64,000 nt of DNA, from assembly GCA_965240325.2 (NCBI GenBank), contig OZ251236.1, positions 1,488,001 to 1,552,000 of the forward strand. Reading direction: 5' to 3'. The notes under the pieces were generated by a model. The model had not been told where the DNA came from, searched no databases, and was given only the letters and a program-made list of their open reading frames with translations. A program made the translations under genes and the position numbers. Numbering within the stretch: the stretch's first letter is position 1; every line of letters begins with the position of its first letter. Below, one piece after another: positions 19,950-29,506 of the stretch. Source of the DNA: Rebecca billardiae RCC1528. Taxonomy: Eukaryota; Haptophyta.

Positions 19950-20790
19950 ATGCCCACGTCCGGCCTGCATTGCGTCGACGGTGACCAATGCGACGGAAGC
20001 GCAGCGCCAACGGCGTACGACGCGCAGCGGACGCACCTCCCGGGTCTGTCGCCGTGGCAGCAACCGCGTCTTCGCGAGTTGGCGACCCTCGCCGCAGCGC
20101 GACGCAGACAAGCCCGTGATGCCATCCGCAGAGAGATGAAACGTCGCGCATGCAACATCGCCGCGCCATCCTCGCCCATGGCGCAGGCGCTGCGGGACGA
20201 GGCGGACGTCGTCACGCCGCTGACGGATGCGCTGCGATTTGTGCCTGCTCGAGCAGCTCGTGCCCACTCTCGATCGTGAGTGGCACACGCTGTCGCTGTG
20301 CGCGCGCGCGCACAACCAACAGCTCCTCGTGCCGCCGAACACGCGGGCGCCAGACCTGTCGCACGAGGCGAAGAGCGACGACCGCGCGAACGTCAACGCG
20401 CTAGTGCTCAGCGTGGCGGCAGTGTACGATGTCAACGCGACCCGCGCCGAGCCCATCATGACCGGAGCGGACATCGGCAAGCATCCTCCCGACGACCGCT
20501 CTCGGCTGGCGGCAGGAGGACATGCACACGATCTACTCTGGCGGCTTCGTCGGCGGCGAATGAGGCGCTCGATTACGCCATCGCGGTCGAGATGCGGCAC
20601 ATACATCGCGTACCCGCGCTCGCGCGGAGTAACGGGCAACCCGCCCCGCCCCGCGTGCTGCACATTCCCTCGTGGGTGTGGGCCTCGCTGATGCGCACGG
20701 AGTCGGACGTGTACGCGCCTGGGAGAATTTCAGGTGTCACTGGTCCGACTGTCCGTCACCCACGGCCACGAGCAAATAATGTGAAAAGAC
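19950..20790 (+). pseudogene. 3' coding block of element copy A, frameshifted
   Basis: Reads MPTSGLHCVDGDQCDGSAAP...REMKRRACNIAAPSSPMAQALRDE in one frame to about 20240, then continues with LLEQLVPTLDREWHTLSLCA... and NVNALVLSVAAVYDVNAT in another. Homologous blocks in copy C (22110-22950) show the same protein-like text across frames. Continuity therefore needs frameshifts or unrecognised introns in both copies. No family recognised. Confidence 0.45.
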
Positions 20791-20863
20791 GCGAACCCGC
20801 AGAGGAAACATTGCGACAGCACTGGCACGGCCCGCCGACACCCCCACCCGCCAGGGCACAGTT

Positions 20864-21493
20864 ATATATCATATATAACTATATATATAATATATAATAA
20901 ATACAGTTAATACTATGCCTATGGCAGCAGCGAGTTCTGCGTTGGCACCGGGGCCGGCGATCCCGAGGCAGGGCGGGAGAGATGAAGCAGCGATCCGCGT
21001 GGGGGCGCACCCACGGAGGAGGAGGCATGTTGCGAAGAGCAGGGTTTTCAACGGTGCTCGGGATTACGACAACAAAGCCACCGCAGCGCGCGTTGGCGCA
21101 CGCGCCAGAAGAGCCAAGAGGCGACGCCGCGACGGCCCGAAGCGCGAGGGGGCGCGATGCGGAGCGTTGCTTACCGCCGACAGCCGAAAGATGTTGGTCG
21201 GTGCACGCGACGCGCCAACCGCTTGCGAGCCGCAGCCGCCAGCGACGCAGGACGCGACATGGCTGGATGCCCGCGCCACGGCTGCAGGGCCCGAGAAGCC
21301 GATGATGGCCGATCGGACGGATCTTTGGCCATCCGGGTAACAGAAAAACCCGGACGGACTGTTTGTCCGGGAGCAGCTCGTTGAGGCCATGGTCCGGTAG
21401 AGGGCGATGGAGCTGATGAGCGGCGCTGGCGCCTGGCGTCCGTGTCGTCCTCTTAGACAATCAGTTCTTGTATACCAATAACCCCACGACTAC
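20864..21493. other. spacer between element copies
   Basis: Begins with AT-rich TATA repeats (20864-20900). A 141-codon frame at 20915-21340 (MPMAAASSALAPG...) is basic and low complexity, with no family signal. A 7-bp-stem hairpin CCCGGAC...GTCCGGG lies at about 21350-21372. The text TTAGACAATCAGTTCTTGTA near 21453 has a diverged relative near 33526, hinting at another dispersed repeat. Confidence 0.4.
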
Positions 21494-23010
21494 ATATGGC
21501 GGGCCGTAGGTCCGCCCCTTGTAGTGCCCGGGAAAAATATAAGAAAAAGAAAAGAATAAAGAAAATCGCCTCGCCAAGAAAAGAAAATCGCTTCGCTCAC
21601 TACCGGGCGCCCTCGCAGCTCCCACTGGGGACGCTCGGCCGAAAAAGAGTTGCGTCATGGCGCGGAGCGCATGGGCCGCGCGCGCCAAATCCAACGCCGG
21701 CGCGGACATCGCGCGAGGATTCCCTAGACGGGTTTTCGCCCGATTCGCGATTGCTGCCCTCGTCGTCTCGCATGCAGGTCGAACGGGGCCCAAATCGACC
21801 CGTTTGGAGCAGTACGCTCGGCGCGTCGACACGATCGTGCGACCTGGGGCGATCCTCGCCCGACGTGCACGTCGAACGCTCGCACCGGCCATAGCATCAG
21901 GCGCTGCGCACGATGGCCGCCTCGCGCGATCCACCGCCGCGCGTCGGGCTCGGTGCGGAAAGGCCCTCATCACGAGGTGTCTCGCGGGCGGGAAGCGCCA
22001 TCGCACGCGACGCAAGATTTGGCGCGGCCTTCTCTGAACTCGATCCGGAATCCGCGCACCGGACTGTGGGTCGCGGTCCCTCAGCCGCCAGCCCACGTCC
22101 GACCTGCATGGCGTCGACGGTGACCAATGCGACGTAAGCGCAGCGCCAACGGCGTACGACGCGCAGCGGACGCACCTCCCGGGTCTGTCGCCGTGGCAGC
22201 AACCGCGTCTTCGCGAGTTGGCGACCCTCGCCGCAGCGCGACACAGACAAGCCAGTGATGCCATCCGCAGAGAGATGAAACGTCGAGCATGCAACATCGC
22301 CGCGCCATCCTCGCCCATGGCGCAGGCGCTGCGGGACGAGGCGGAAGTCGTCACGCCGGTGACGGATGCGCTGCGATTCGTGTGCCTGCGTGAGCAGCTC
22401 GTGCCCACTCTCGATCGCGAGTGGCACACGCTGTCGCTGTGCGCGCGCGCGCGCACAACCAACAGCTCCTCGTGCCGCCGAGCACGCGAGCGCCAGACCT
22501 GTCGAAGAGGCGAAGAGCGACGACCGCGTGAACGTCAACGCGCTAGTGCTCAGCGTGGCGGCAGTGTACGATGTCAACGCGACCTGCGCCGAGTCCATCA
22601 TGCCCGGAGCGGACATCGGCAAGCGTCCTCGCAACGACCGCTCTCAGCTGGCGACAGGAGGACATGCACACGATCTACTCTGGCGGCTTCGTCGGTGGCG
22701 AGGCGCTCGATTACGCCATCGCGGTCGAGATGCGGCACATACAGCGCGTACCCGCGCTCGCGCGGAGCAACGGGCTACCCGCCCCGCCCCGCGTGCTGCA
22801 CATTATTCCCTCGTGGGTGTGGCCCTCGCTGATGCGCACGGACGCGGCGTACCGCACCGCGTGGGAGAACTTCAAGGCTGTCACTGGTCCGACTGTCCGT
22901 CACCCACGGCCACGAGCGAATGCTGTGGAACTGGACGCGAACCCGCAGAGGAAACATTGCGACAGCACTGGCACGGCCCGCCGACCCCCCCGCCCGCCAG
23001 GGCACAGTTT
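21494..23010 (+). mobile_element. unclassified element copy C, left-truncated
   Basis: Shares TATGGCGGGCCGTAGGTCCG onward with copy A (from 16337) and ends with the inverted-end sequence 22952-23010 (AAACATTGCGACAGC...CAGGGCACAGTTT). It lacks the left copy of that end. Coding-like blocks are 21657-22037 (MARSAWAARAKSNAGAD) and 22110-22950 (IRREMKRRACNIAAPSSPMA, DREWHTLSLCAR, VNALVLSVAAVYDVNAT, EALDYAIAVEMRHIQRVPAL, PPRVLHIIPSWVWPSLMRTD). These lie in different frames, so the gene is decayed or spliced. It preserves the empty LTR insertion site. Confidence 0.6.
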
Positions 23011-24803
23011 AATAATAATAATAATATCTTCTGATTGAGTGTCTGAGTGTATGACTCGCGGTCTCAGATGGCAACACGGGAAAACCTGATATGTGGCTGC
23101 TGATGTCGTCGTGGTCGTACTTTCCACGCCTGATGATGATGACAGACAGCCTGACAAGTGACGACAGAGATACAAGTGACGGAAGTCGGATCAGACTGGC
23201 AAGTAGCTGCATAGTGGCGGTCCGATCCTAAGGCCGCACCGCAGGCGCAGCTCAGCCGCGGGCGCGGGCGGGTTCGTGCCGGCTCGTGTCCCGGCGGAGG
23301 TAGCTTATACTGAGTGGCATCAGGCAGCCGCTGCGTTATGCGCCTACAGCTACACGGAGCCTACAGAGTACAGTACTAGTTTGCAGTTACCAGTAACACG
23401 AGTCACAGTGCCTGCATGCCGCCCGCGGTCAGCCGAGTGCACGATGACGATGTCGAATTCGTGCGCCGTTCACCGCGACGAGGTCATGCCATTTCCGGCC
23501 GCTCTGACGCGCAGAGTACATCCACGTTGGCCCTCCGGGTGTATTCTGCCCATTGCACTCGTCGACGGCATCGACCTCGCCGCCTTGAACGGCTCACAAG
23601 TTTGAGAATTGAGATTGGAGCCTCGGGAGTCGGGGCCGCGGGCCGGGACACGCACGCCTGACGCCAGGTCCGCGCGGCGCCGTGTGGGCGCGCGAGCCAA
23701 CAGGCGCAGCGAATCCGGCCTGGCTGCCGTACAGGTGGAGCGCGAGCGCCGAGGCGCAGCCTCAGCGCGCGCAGCGCCGCCGGCGCGGGGCTCCTCGTCC
23801 TGAAGGTTGAGGCACCTGAGTTGCGCGGCGGCGGCTTGCGCCCAGTTTTGACTTGTGACCAAAATCAAGCGCGCCGCGGCCGTACCAAAATGATGACACG
23901 GTACAACTATGATGATGGAGTTGTAAATCCGGAGTCACACGGAGGTAGACCTCGTCCTCAAGAAGATCGCCAAGATGGGGCGGGACACGTGGCGGGCGCG
24001 CTTCAGCGAGTCAGCGCGCCCTCGCGCCCCGCCGTGCCGAGCGCGCTGCTTCGCCTTCAGGCACTGACGTGCGGCGCGAGCTGGGCATGTGCTGCCTGCG
24101 TGGCCAGGCCAAGTAGTGTTCATCGCCCGCGCACGCATGGCTCACGGCATGCGCCGGGGGGGGGGGGGGGGGGGGGGGCTGCAGAAGACGACTACTTACT
24201 ACTTCGAGACGACGGCTGACGATTTGCGTGGCATCGAGATCACCGCGGCGGCGGCGGTGGCGCGCATATCCGGTGGGAAATAAGCGTGGGAAGATTCGCC
24301 CGCCCACGGTTTCCCCTGTACTCATAGAAAACGCGCTCGGCATCGAAACTGTAGATTGGGAAGCTATATACTACCGAAACTGGGTCATACCAGAAACTGA
24401 TTTAACGGGAATATAATAGTATAACGTAGTATCACGACACATACCAAAGCTTGAGATTACAGGTACCGCGCGGGTGGGTACAACACTCAACGACTTAGGG
24501 CGCCCGCTCGACCACGCGCAGCGAATTCATTTTGAGAAACGTTTTTACCGCATCATACGGTAAAGATACTATAGCCATATGGTAACATTCTAATCTGAGC
24601 AGCCTGACGAGGCTCTTATGAGAGGCTCGCCTCGAAGAATCCAGGGTAGGGTGGTAAGTTTCATCGTAGTCTTATCCATCATTATTACTACAATAAAGGG
24701 GGTCACTCGGTGGGCGTCGCTCAGCAGCGGGTTTGTAGTACTTTGCACCAAGCTTCTCTCCCCCTCGGCCTGGGACGGTCACCCCGCCCGGGGGTTTCGC
24801 GAA
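23011..24803. other. gene-poor tail of the accessory island
   Basis: Starts with (AAT)n next to the element end. Short frames (for example 23276-23605) have no family signal. Contains a run of 23 G at 24156-24178, and three GAAACTG motifs between 24345 and 24400 resembling the repeats at 130-560. From about 24530 it is AT-richer and probably holds the MYB promoter. Confidence 0.5.
24156..24178 (+). repeat. homopolymer of 23 G
   Basis: Uninterrupted G run between GCATGCGCC and CTGCAG. It could fold into a G-quadruplex; its length may also be unreliable in sequencing. Confidence 0.9.
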
Positions 24804-26613
24804 ATGCTCCCCTCGGGGAGGCGGGGAGGCGGCGAAGGCAAGACGCCGGCGACCTCGCGACGCGCCTGGTCGCGCGACGAGGACGCGAGGCTGCGCGCCG
24901 CGGTCGACAAGCATGGCCCACAAAGGTGGTCGCTCATCGCCGAGGCTGTCGGCACGCGGCTCGAGAAGTCATGCCGCGAGCGCTGGCACAACCACCTGCG
25001 CCCAGACGTACAGAAGAGCACGTGGACGCCCGATGAGGACGCGATCATCCTCGCCGGAGTCGCCGAGCTCGGCACGGTGAGCGCGCACGCGCGCATGCGC
25101 CGCCCGCTCCCCACGGGGCCCACCGCTAACGCATTCGCGCCAAACGCGCGGCGACCTGGCCACGCCGCGTCGATGTCGCGCGCAGTCATGGTCGTGCATC
25201 GCCGATCGTCTCCAAGGGCGGTCGGATCACGCCATCAAAAACCGCTACAACTCGATCACGCGCCGCAGGCGCAGCTCGGAGATGAGCCCGCCCGCCTGGC
25301 CGCAGCAGCAGATCACGGGCCCCGCAGCGACAGACGTGACGAGCCCGCACGCAGTGCGGGCTCCGGTCATGGCCGTGCCATGCGTTCCCGCCGCGCCGCG
25401 GGCTCTGGACGAGTACCCCGGGCGCGCGCGTCACCAGCCCATCGTGTTGGCGGCTCCCTGCGCACCGCCCGTCACCACCTGGTCGCAGTGGCAGCAGCCG
25501 CAGCAGCCGCATCTGCAGCAGCCGCCACCACCGCCGCGGCTCGATTCGTCAGAAGCGGCCGGAAGCCGCAGCTACGCCGCCGTCGCCGAGCAGGCGCAGA
25601 CGCAGGCGCAGGTGCTCAGCGCGTTGCAGGCGGTGCAGCTTCTGCAGGCGCAGGCCGGCGCCCAGCGGCAGCAGCAGGCGCCTTCATCCTCACAGCCGCC
25701 CGCAGGACAACAACAACAAGGTCCGTCCACCTCTGCTCGGGCCGACACGCTGAGGCGTGTGGTGTCCACCAACGACGCGAACCAAGGCTCGACAATGGCG
25801 GAGCATGCCATGGTGGCACTGGCGGCGGGTCTGCAGGAGGAAGGCTTCGTGGTCGACAAGACCGCCGCCGAGCTGCCCGTGGCCGACCGGCCAAGCGTCG
25901 CGCAGCAACAGCCGACGTCCCCAAACACGCGCACGTCCGTCGTGGAGCTTGCCAAGCAGCTGGTGCTCGCGTACCACGCGGGCAGCGCTGTCGACTCCGA
26001 GGCTGCTGGGCAGGCGCTTGTCGAGCAGATGCAGCACGTGCTCGCCCCCAAGCCGTGGCGCTCAGGGACCACCACTGCTCAGCAGGCGACCGAGGAGCTC
26101 TCGTCGGCCGCTGGCACTGCCAGCCTCGGCCGCAGCGCCAGCGCGCACGCCCTCCAAGCGGCGTGTGGCCAGCGTGGCAGCTACGGCAGTGGGCTCGCGA
26201 GCATGCACGCGTTCGGGCCGGGCGTGGCACCGAGACAGGCCGCGACGGATCCTGCAGCTGCACAGCTGCACCCGCTCGACACACATCCGCCCTGGGAGGC
26301 GGCGCGGCGAGGCGGCGTCGACCAACGTGCGGACAGGCTGCTGATGGCATCTCTGCAGAGGATGCAGCAGCAGCAGCAGCGGCAGCGGGTGCCTCTGTCA
26401 TCGGCCGCACCGATGCCGCTTCCGGAGCTCGAGAGTGGGGCGACGAGCGGCCCACGTGATTCGGGACACCCAGAGCTCGCGCGTCCTGACCCGCGCAAGC
26501 GTGCGCTCGACGACGGGAATCACCATCTGCTGCTGTTGGCGTCGCAGCGGCACGGCGCAGCTGAATCACCGCGGCACGTCGCGCCTCGTAACGATGCTGG
26601 GCCATCGTGGTGA
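24804..26613 (+). CDS. R2R3-MYB transcription factor (paralog 1)
   Basis: Exons 24804-25076 and 25186-26613 give 566 aa. Two MYB repeats: R2 RRAWSRDEDARLRAAVDKHG...RWHNHLRP and R3 KSTWTPDEDAIILAGVAELGT joined to SWSCIADRLQGRSDHAIKNRYNSI, with the regularly spaced Trp residues of a DNA-binding fold. The 109-bp intron (GTGAGC...GCGCAG) splits R3 after GT. The C-terminal 450 residues are Gln/Pro/Ala-rich, activation-domain-like, with TSVVELAKQLVLAYHAGSAV, EALVEQ-type MQHVLAPK and LASMHAFGPGVAP blocks shared with the paralog at 34210-36136. The RKRALDD tail is also shared. Start chosen as the ATG nearest the MYB domain; an earlier in-frame ATG at 24618 is less likely. Targets unknown. Confidence 0.88.
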
Positions 26614-26949
26614 TTGCTCATCAACATCTGTTGGCGTGGGGCACGTGGACGGGCTCGGGGCTGGTGCGAACAGTCCAGCCCGCACCTTTGACCGCGGTCG
26701 CCGTGCTCGCTGAGTTCTCGCTCGCGGACGAGTCACTGTCAGAGTCGCAGCACGCCTGTTACTATATGATATGTGATGAGGCGGCATGCATATATCGTCG
26801 CGCAGTACATATATATATATACAATTATACCGCGCTAACGCGGTATATACCGTAGTAATAATACTCATCGATATATATATAGTATGAGTATATATATATA
26901 TATATCTATATACATATATACGGTGCCCTGTACGCCGATCCGCCTGTCG
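26614..26949. repeat. AT-rich hairpin cluster between convergent genes
   Basis: Lies between the ends of MYB paralog 1 (+) and phytoene desaturase (-). It contains the perfect hairpin ATACCGCG-CTAA-CGCGGTAT (26827-26846), the pair ATACTCAT...ATGAGTAT (about 26859-26889) and long TATATA runs to 26925. Probably shared 3'-end sequence for the two genes. Confidence 0.6.
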
Positions 26950-28776
26950 TCATGGGTGCACGAGGCCACCCATCTGTCCGCCGCCGAACGCTACCGGCGA
27001 TGAGCCGTCCAGCTGAGGCTCCGCCGGGCCCACGTCGGCACCAGCCGCGCCACCCGTCCCGGTGGACGGCGAAGCGGCGGGCGTGACCACACCATCCGTC
27101 GGCAAGCCCGCGGCGCGGCGCGCGACGACGCGCGCCGCCAGCTTGCCCGCGAGCACGGCGCCCTCCATCGAGCCGAGGAACTGCTGCGCGCTCCAGTCGC
27201 CTGCGAGGACAAAGTTGCCCACCGGCGTCTCCTGCGAGGGCCTGTGCTTGCCCATGCCGGGCAGCGCGGCGTACACCGAGCGCGGCGTGCGCACGACCGC
27301 CGCCTTGCGCAGCCGCGCGCGGCCCGTCCCGGCTGGCCCTGTGCGCGCGTCCGGTGCAATCTCGTCCGGGAAGAGCCGCGCCAGCTCCTCGAGCGTCGCG
27401 TCCACAATCTGGTCGTCGGAGGCCTTGAGCCACTCGACGGCCGAGCCGGCCTCGGCGGAGCACGGCGCGAAGACGAGCTCGAGCATCGAGCGCTCCGCGT
27501 CCTCGTACTCTGCGCACGAGCGCGACATGTCTGCGTACACCGAGAGCAGCGGTGAGCGCGAGAAGGCGAGGCCGTCGAGCGAGGAGCCCAGCTTGGTGTC
27601 GAACCACAGCTGCAGGTTGATCACCGGGATGCCAGCGAGCGGCGCGATGCCCGCAAAGAAGGGCATCTGGCGCCACGCGCGCGGCATCAGCCGCTTGAAC
27701 ACGTCCACCGGCGCCGCGCTGATGTACACGTCCGCCTGCGCCTCGGTGCCGTCGCCGAGCGCGAGCGCCGCCACCGAGCCGTCCTCGTTCAGCCGGATCC
27801 TACGCACCGGGCAGCCGAGCAGCACTTCGCCGCCGCGCGCCTCGACGTGGCGCACGATCGGCGCGCACAGCCGGTCGGGCTGGTTGCCGTCGAGGAAGGC
27901 CGTCTGCGAGCCGTCCATCTCGTTGATGAACCGGTTCATCGCGGTGAGCACCACCGTCATGCTCAGCTTGTCCGGGTCGATGAAGTCGAGCGCCTTGGCC
28001 ATCGCCACGAAGATCTCCTCAGAGATGCGCTCGGGCATGCCGCGCTGCCGCATGAAGTCGAGGACGGAGAGCTCGTCCTGCGCGTCGATGAAGGGCTGGC
28101 CCTCGAGCAGCATCGGCAGCAGCGCGGGCACCATCGCCAGCTTCTCGCCCCACGTGAGCATCTCGGTGTTGCGCAGGATGGCGAGCGCCATGCCGAACGG
28201 CGCGGGCACGCCGGGCGTGAAGTCAAACGAAGTGAACTGCCCGGGGCGCTCGCGCATGGCGAAGGCCATGCGGTGCGGCTTCCACTGCAGCCGGTCGTGC
28301 AGCTCGAGCTCGGAGAAGAGGCTCATCATGTTCGGGTACGCGCCGAAGAAGATGTGCAGCCCGGTCTCGACCCAGTCGCCGTCTGCGTCCTGCCAGGCCG
28401 ACACCTTGCCGCCCAGCACGCGCCGCGCCTCGTACACGACGGGCGTGTGGCCCGCGTCCGCGAGGTACTTGGCTGCCGCGAGGCCCGAGAGGCCGCCGCC
28501 GATGATGGCGACGCGCTGCGGCTCGGCCCCGGCACGCCTGCCCAGCTCGACGATCTCGCGGCTCATCGCGCTCGCATGCTTGTAGTTGGCCGTCTCAAAT
28601 ATGCCGCCCGGCGTGGGGCGGCGGCTGATGGCGGCGGCGAAGCCGGGGAGCGCCCAAGCGAGGAGCATAGCGCGCGTGACAGCCGACGGCGGCGACGACC
28701 GCCGGCGGCGGAGTCCCGACGCGCGGAGCGCGAGGCGCACCATGGCACCGAGAATGGCCGTCGTCGACGTCGTCAC
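26950..28776 (-). CDS. PDS: 15-cis-phytoene desaturase, plant/cyanobacterial type (carotenoid synthesis)
   Basis: 608 aa with no intron. Desaturates phytoene to zeta-carotene in the plastid using FAD, with plastoquinone as electron acceptor. Visible: the FAD-binding motif VAIIGGGLSGLAAAKYLADA (about residues 88-107), YEARRVLGGKVSAW, DWVETGLHIFFGAYPN, LDFIDPDKLSMTVVLTAMNR with the Arg region known to matter for norflurazon binding, SQTAFLDGNQPDRLC, and the C-terminal FVLAGDWSAQQFLGSMEGAV FAD motif. All hallmarks of PDS/CrtP are present. The N-terminal ~60 residues include an Arg-rich segment and a hydrophobic stretch (MLLAWALPGFAAAI), compatible with bipartite secondary-plastid targeting. The C-terminal ~45 residues (AASPSTGTGG...) are a non-conserved extension. 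Confidence 0.96.
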   Translation of the reverse strand: MTTSTTAILGAMVRLALRASGLRRRRSSPPSAVTRAMLLAWALPGFAAAISRRPTPGGIFETANYKHASAMSREIVELGRRAGAEPQRVAIIGGGLSGLAAAKYLADAGHTPVVYEARRVLGGKVSAWQDADGDWVETGLHIFFGAYPNMMSLFSELELHDRLQWKPHRMAFAMRERPGQFTSFDFTPGVPAPFGMALAILRNTEMLTWGEKLAMVPALLPMLLEGQPFIDAQDELSVLDFMRQRGMPERISEEIFVAMAKALDFIDPDKLSMTVVLTAMNRFINEMDGSQTAFLDGNQPDRLCAPIVRHVEARGGEVLLGCPVRRIRLNEDGSVAALALGDGTEAQADVYISAAPVDVFKRLMPRAWRQMPFFAGIAPLAGIPVINLQLWFDTKLGSSLDGLAFSRSPLLSVYADMSRSCAEYEDAERSMLELVFAPCSAEAGSAVEWLKASDDQIVDATLEELARLFPDEIAPDARTGPAGTGRARLRKAAVVRTPRSVYAALPGMGKHRPSQETPVGNFVLAGDWSAQQFLGSMEGAVLAGKLAARVVARRAAGLPTDGVVTPAASPSTGTGGAAGADVGPAEPQLDGSSPVAFGGGQMGGLVHP

Positions 28777-29506
28777 TAATTTCCCACGTCTTGCTTGGGC
28801 TGGCGCATGAGTGCACCGGATGAATAGATCGTATATGATGGATTACAGCTTGATCTCGTACCTAGTAGTACAGTCGTAGTACTGTACAGTAGTACAGTAT
28901 CGTACGATCACGTACTGTAGCATTGCGCGGCAGCGTCGCAGCTCCAGCTGCAGTCAGTCAGTCAGCCATGTCAAATGATGTAGTCAATCACAGATCTAGG
29001 CATCTAGCAAGCTCATCCGGTCTGGAGAGCCCGCAATCCGCGTCATCTGCTGCCAGCCCACCAAGCCCAGGCGTGCTCAGGCTGCTCAGCCTCCGGCGCA
29101 GTTCCGACAGCGTCGCAGAGCTGAACCGGGGCACGTACGCCGAGCAGGTCTTGAGCACGCCGCCCGGACCGCCGACCGCCTCCACCGACACCGTCGGGCG
29201 CCGAGTCGAGTCAGATGACTGCTCGATGAGGGCAGGCTGGGCCTAAGCCGCAGCCCTGAGCCTGCGGAGACTGGCGCCGATGACGGCGGTACGCCCCTGG
29301 CGACGCTGGCACCGCCGTGCGATGGTGACTGTCCTCGGCCCTCGGCCGCCACGCCGTGAGTGAGCGCCACCACAAGCCTGCAGCCGCCTGCCGCGCACGC
29401 CTGCCGCGCACGCCCTGGCCCCGGCTCAGAGGCCTGCGCGCGCCGCGCGTACCCAGGTCCGAGCCGTGCTGGCGCGCGCCCAGCCGGAGCCGTATGCGGC
29501 AGCCGG
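28777..29506. other. intergenic, 730 bp, GTAC-rich palindromes
   Basis: Upstream of phytoene desaturase and downstream of the transglutaminase-like gene. Between about 28856 and 28920 there are overlapping AGTAC/GTACT palindromes (GTAGTACTGTACAGTAGTAC and relatives), which could be promoter sites or simply a short repeat. Short frames after 28923 lack support. Confidence 0.5.

Larger units (their letters stand above)
16096..20863 (+). mobile_element. unclassified element copy A with ~60-bp inverted ends, split by an LTR retrotransposon
   Basis: The left end 16096-16156 (AAACTGTGCCCTGGCGGG...CAATGTTT) is the near-perfect reverse complement of 20806-20863. Inside are a tandem leader repeat, a coding-like block (16503-16863), an LTR retrotransposon (16864-19871) and a second coding-like block (about 19950-20790). 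Removing the LTR element leaves about 1.76 kb. Copy C (21494-23010) has the same order without the insertion. No transposase family is recognised. Target-site duplication is unresolved. Confidence 0.65.

Noticed and set aside
20915-21340. 141-codon frame MPMAAASSALAPG...
   Set aside because: No homologue, low-complexity basic composition, lies between decayed mobile elements, and is open on the opposite strand as well.
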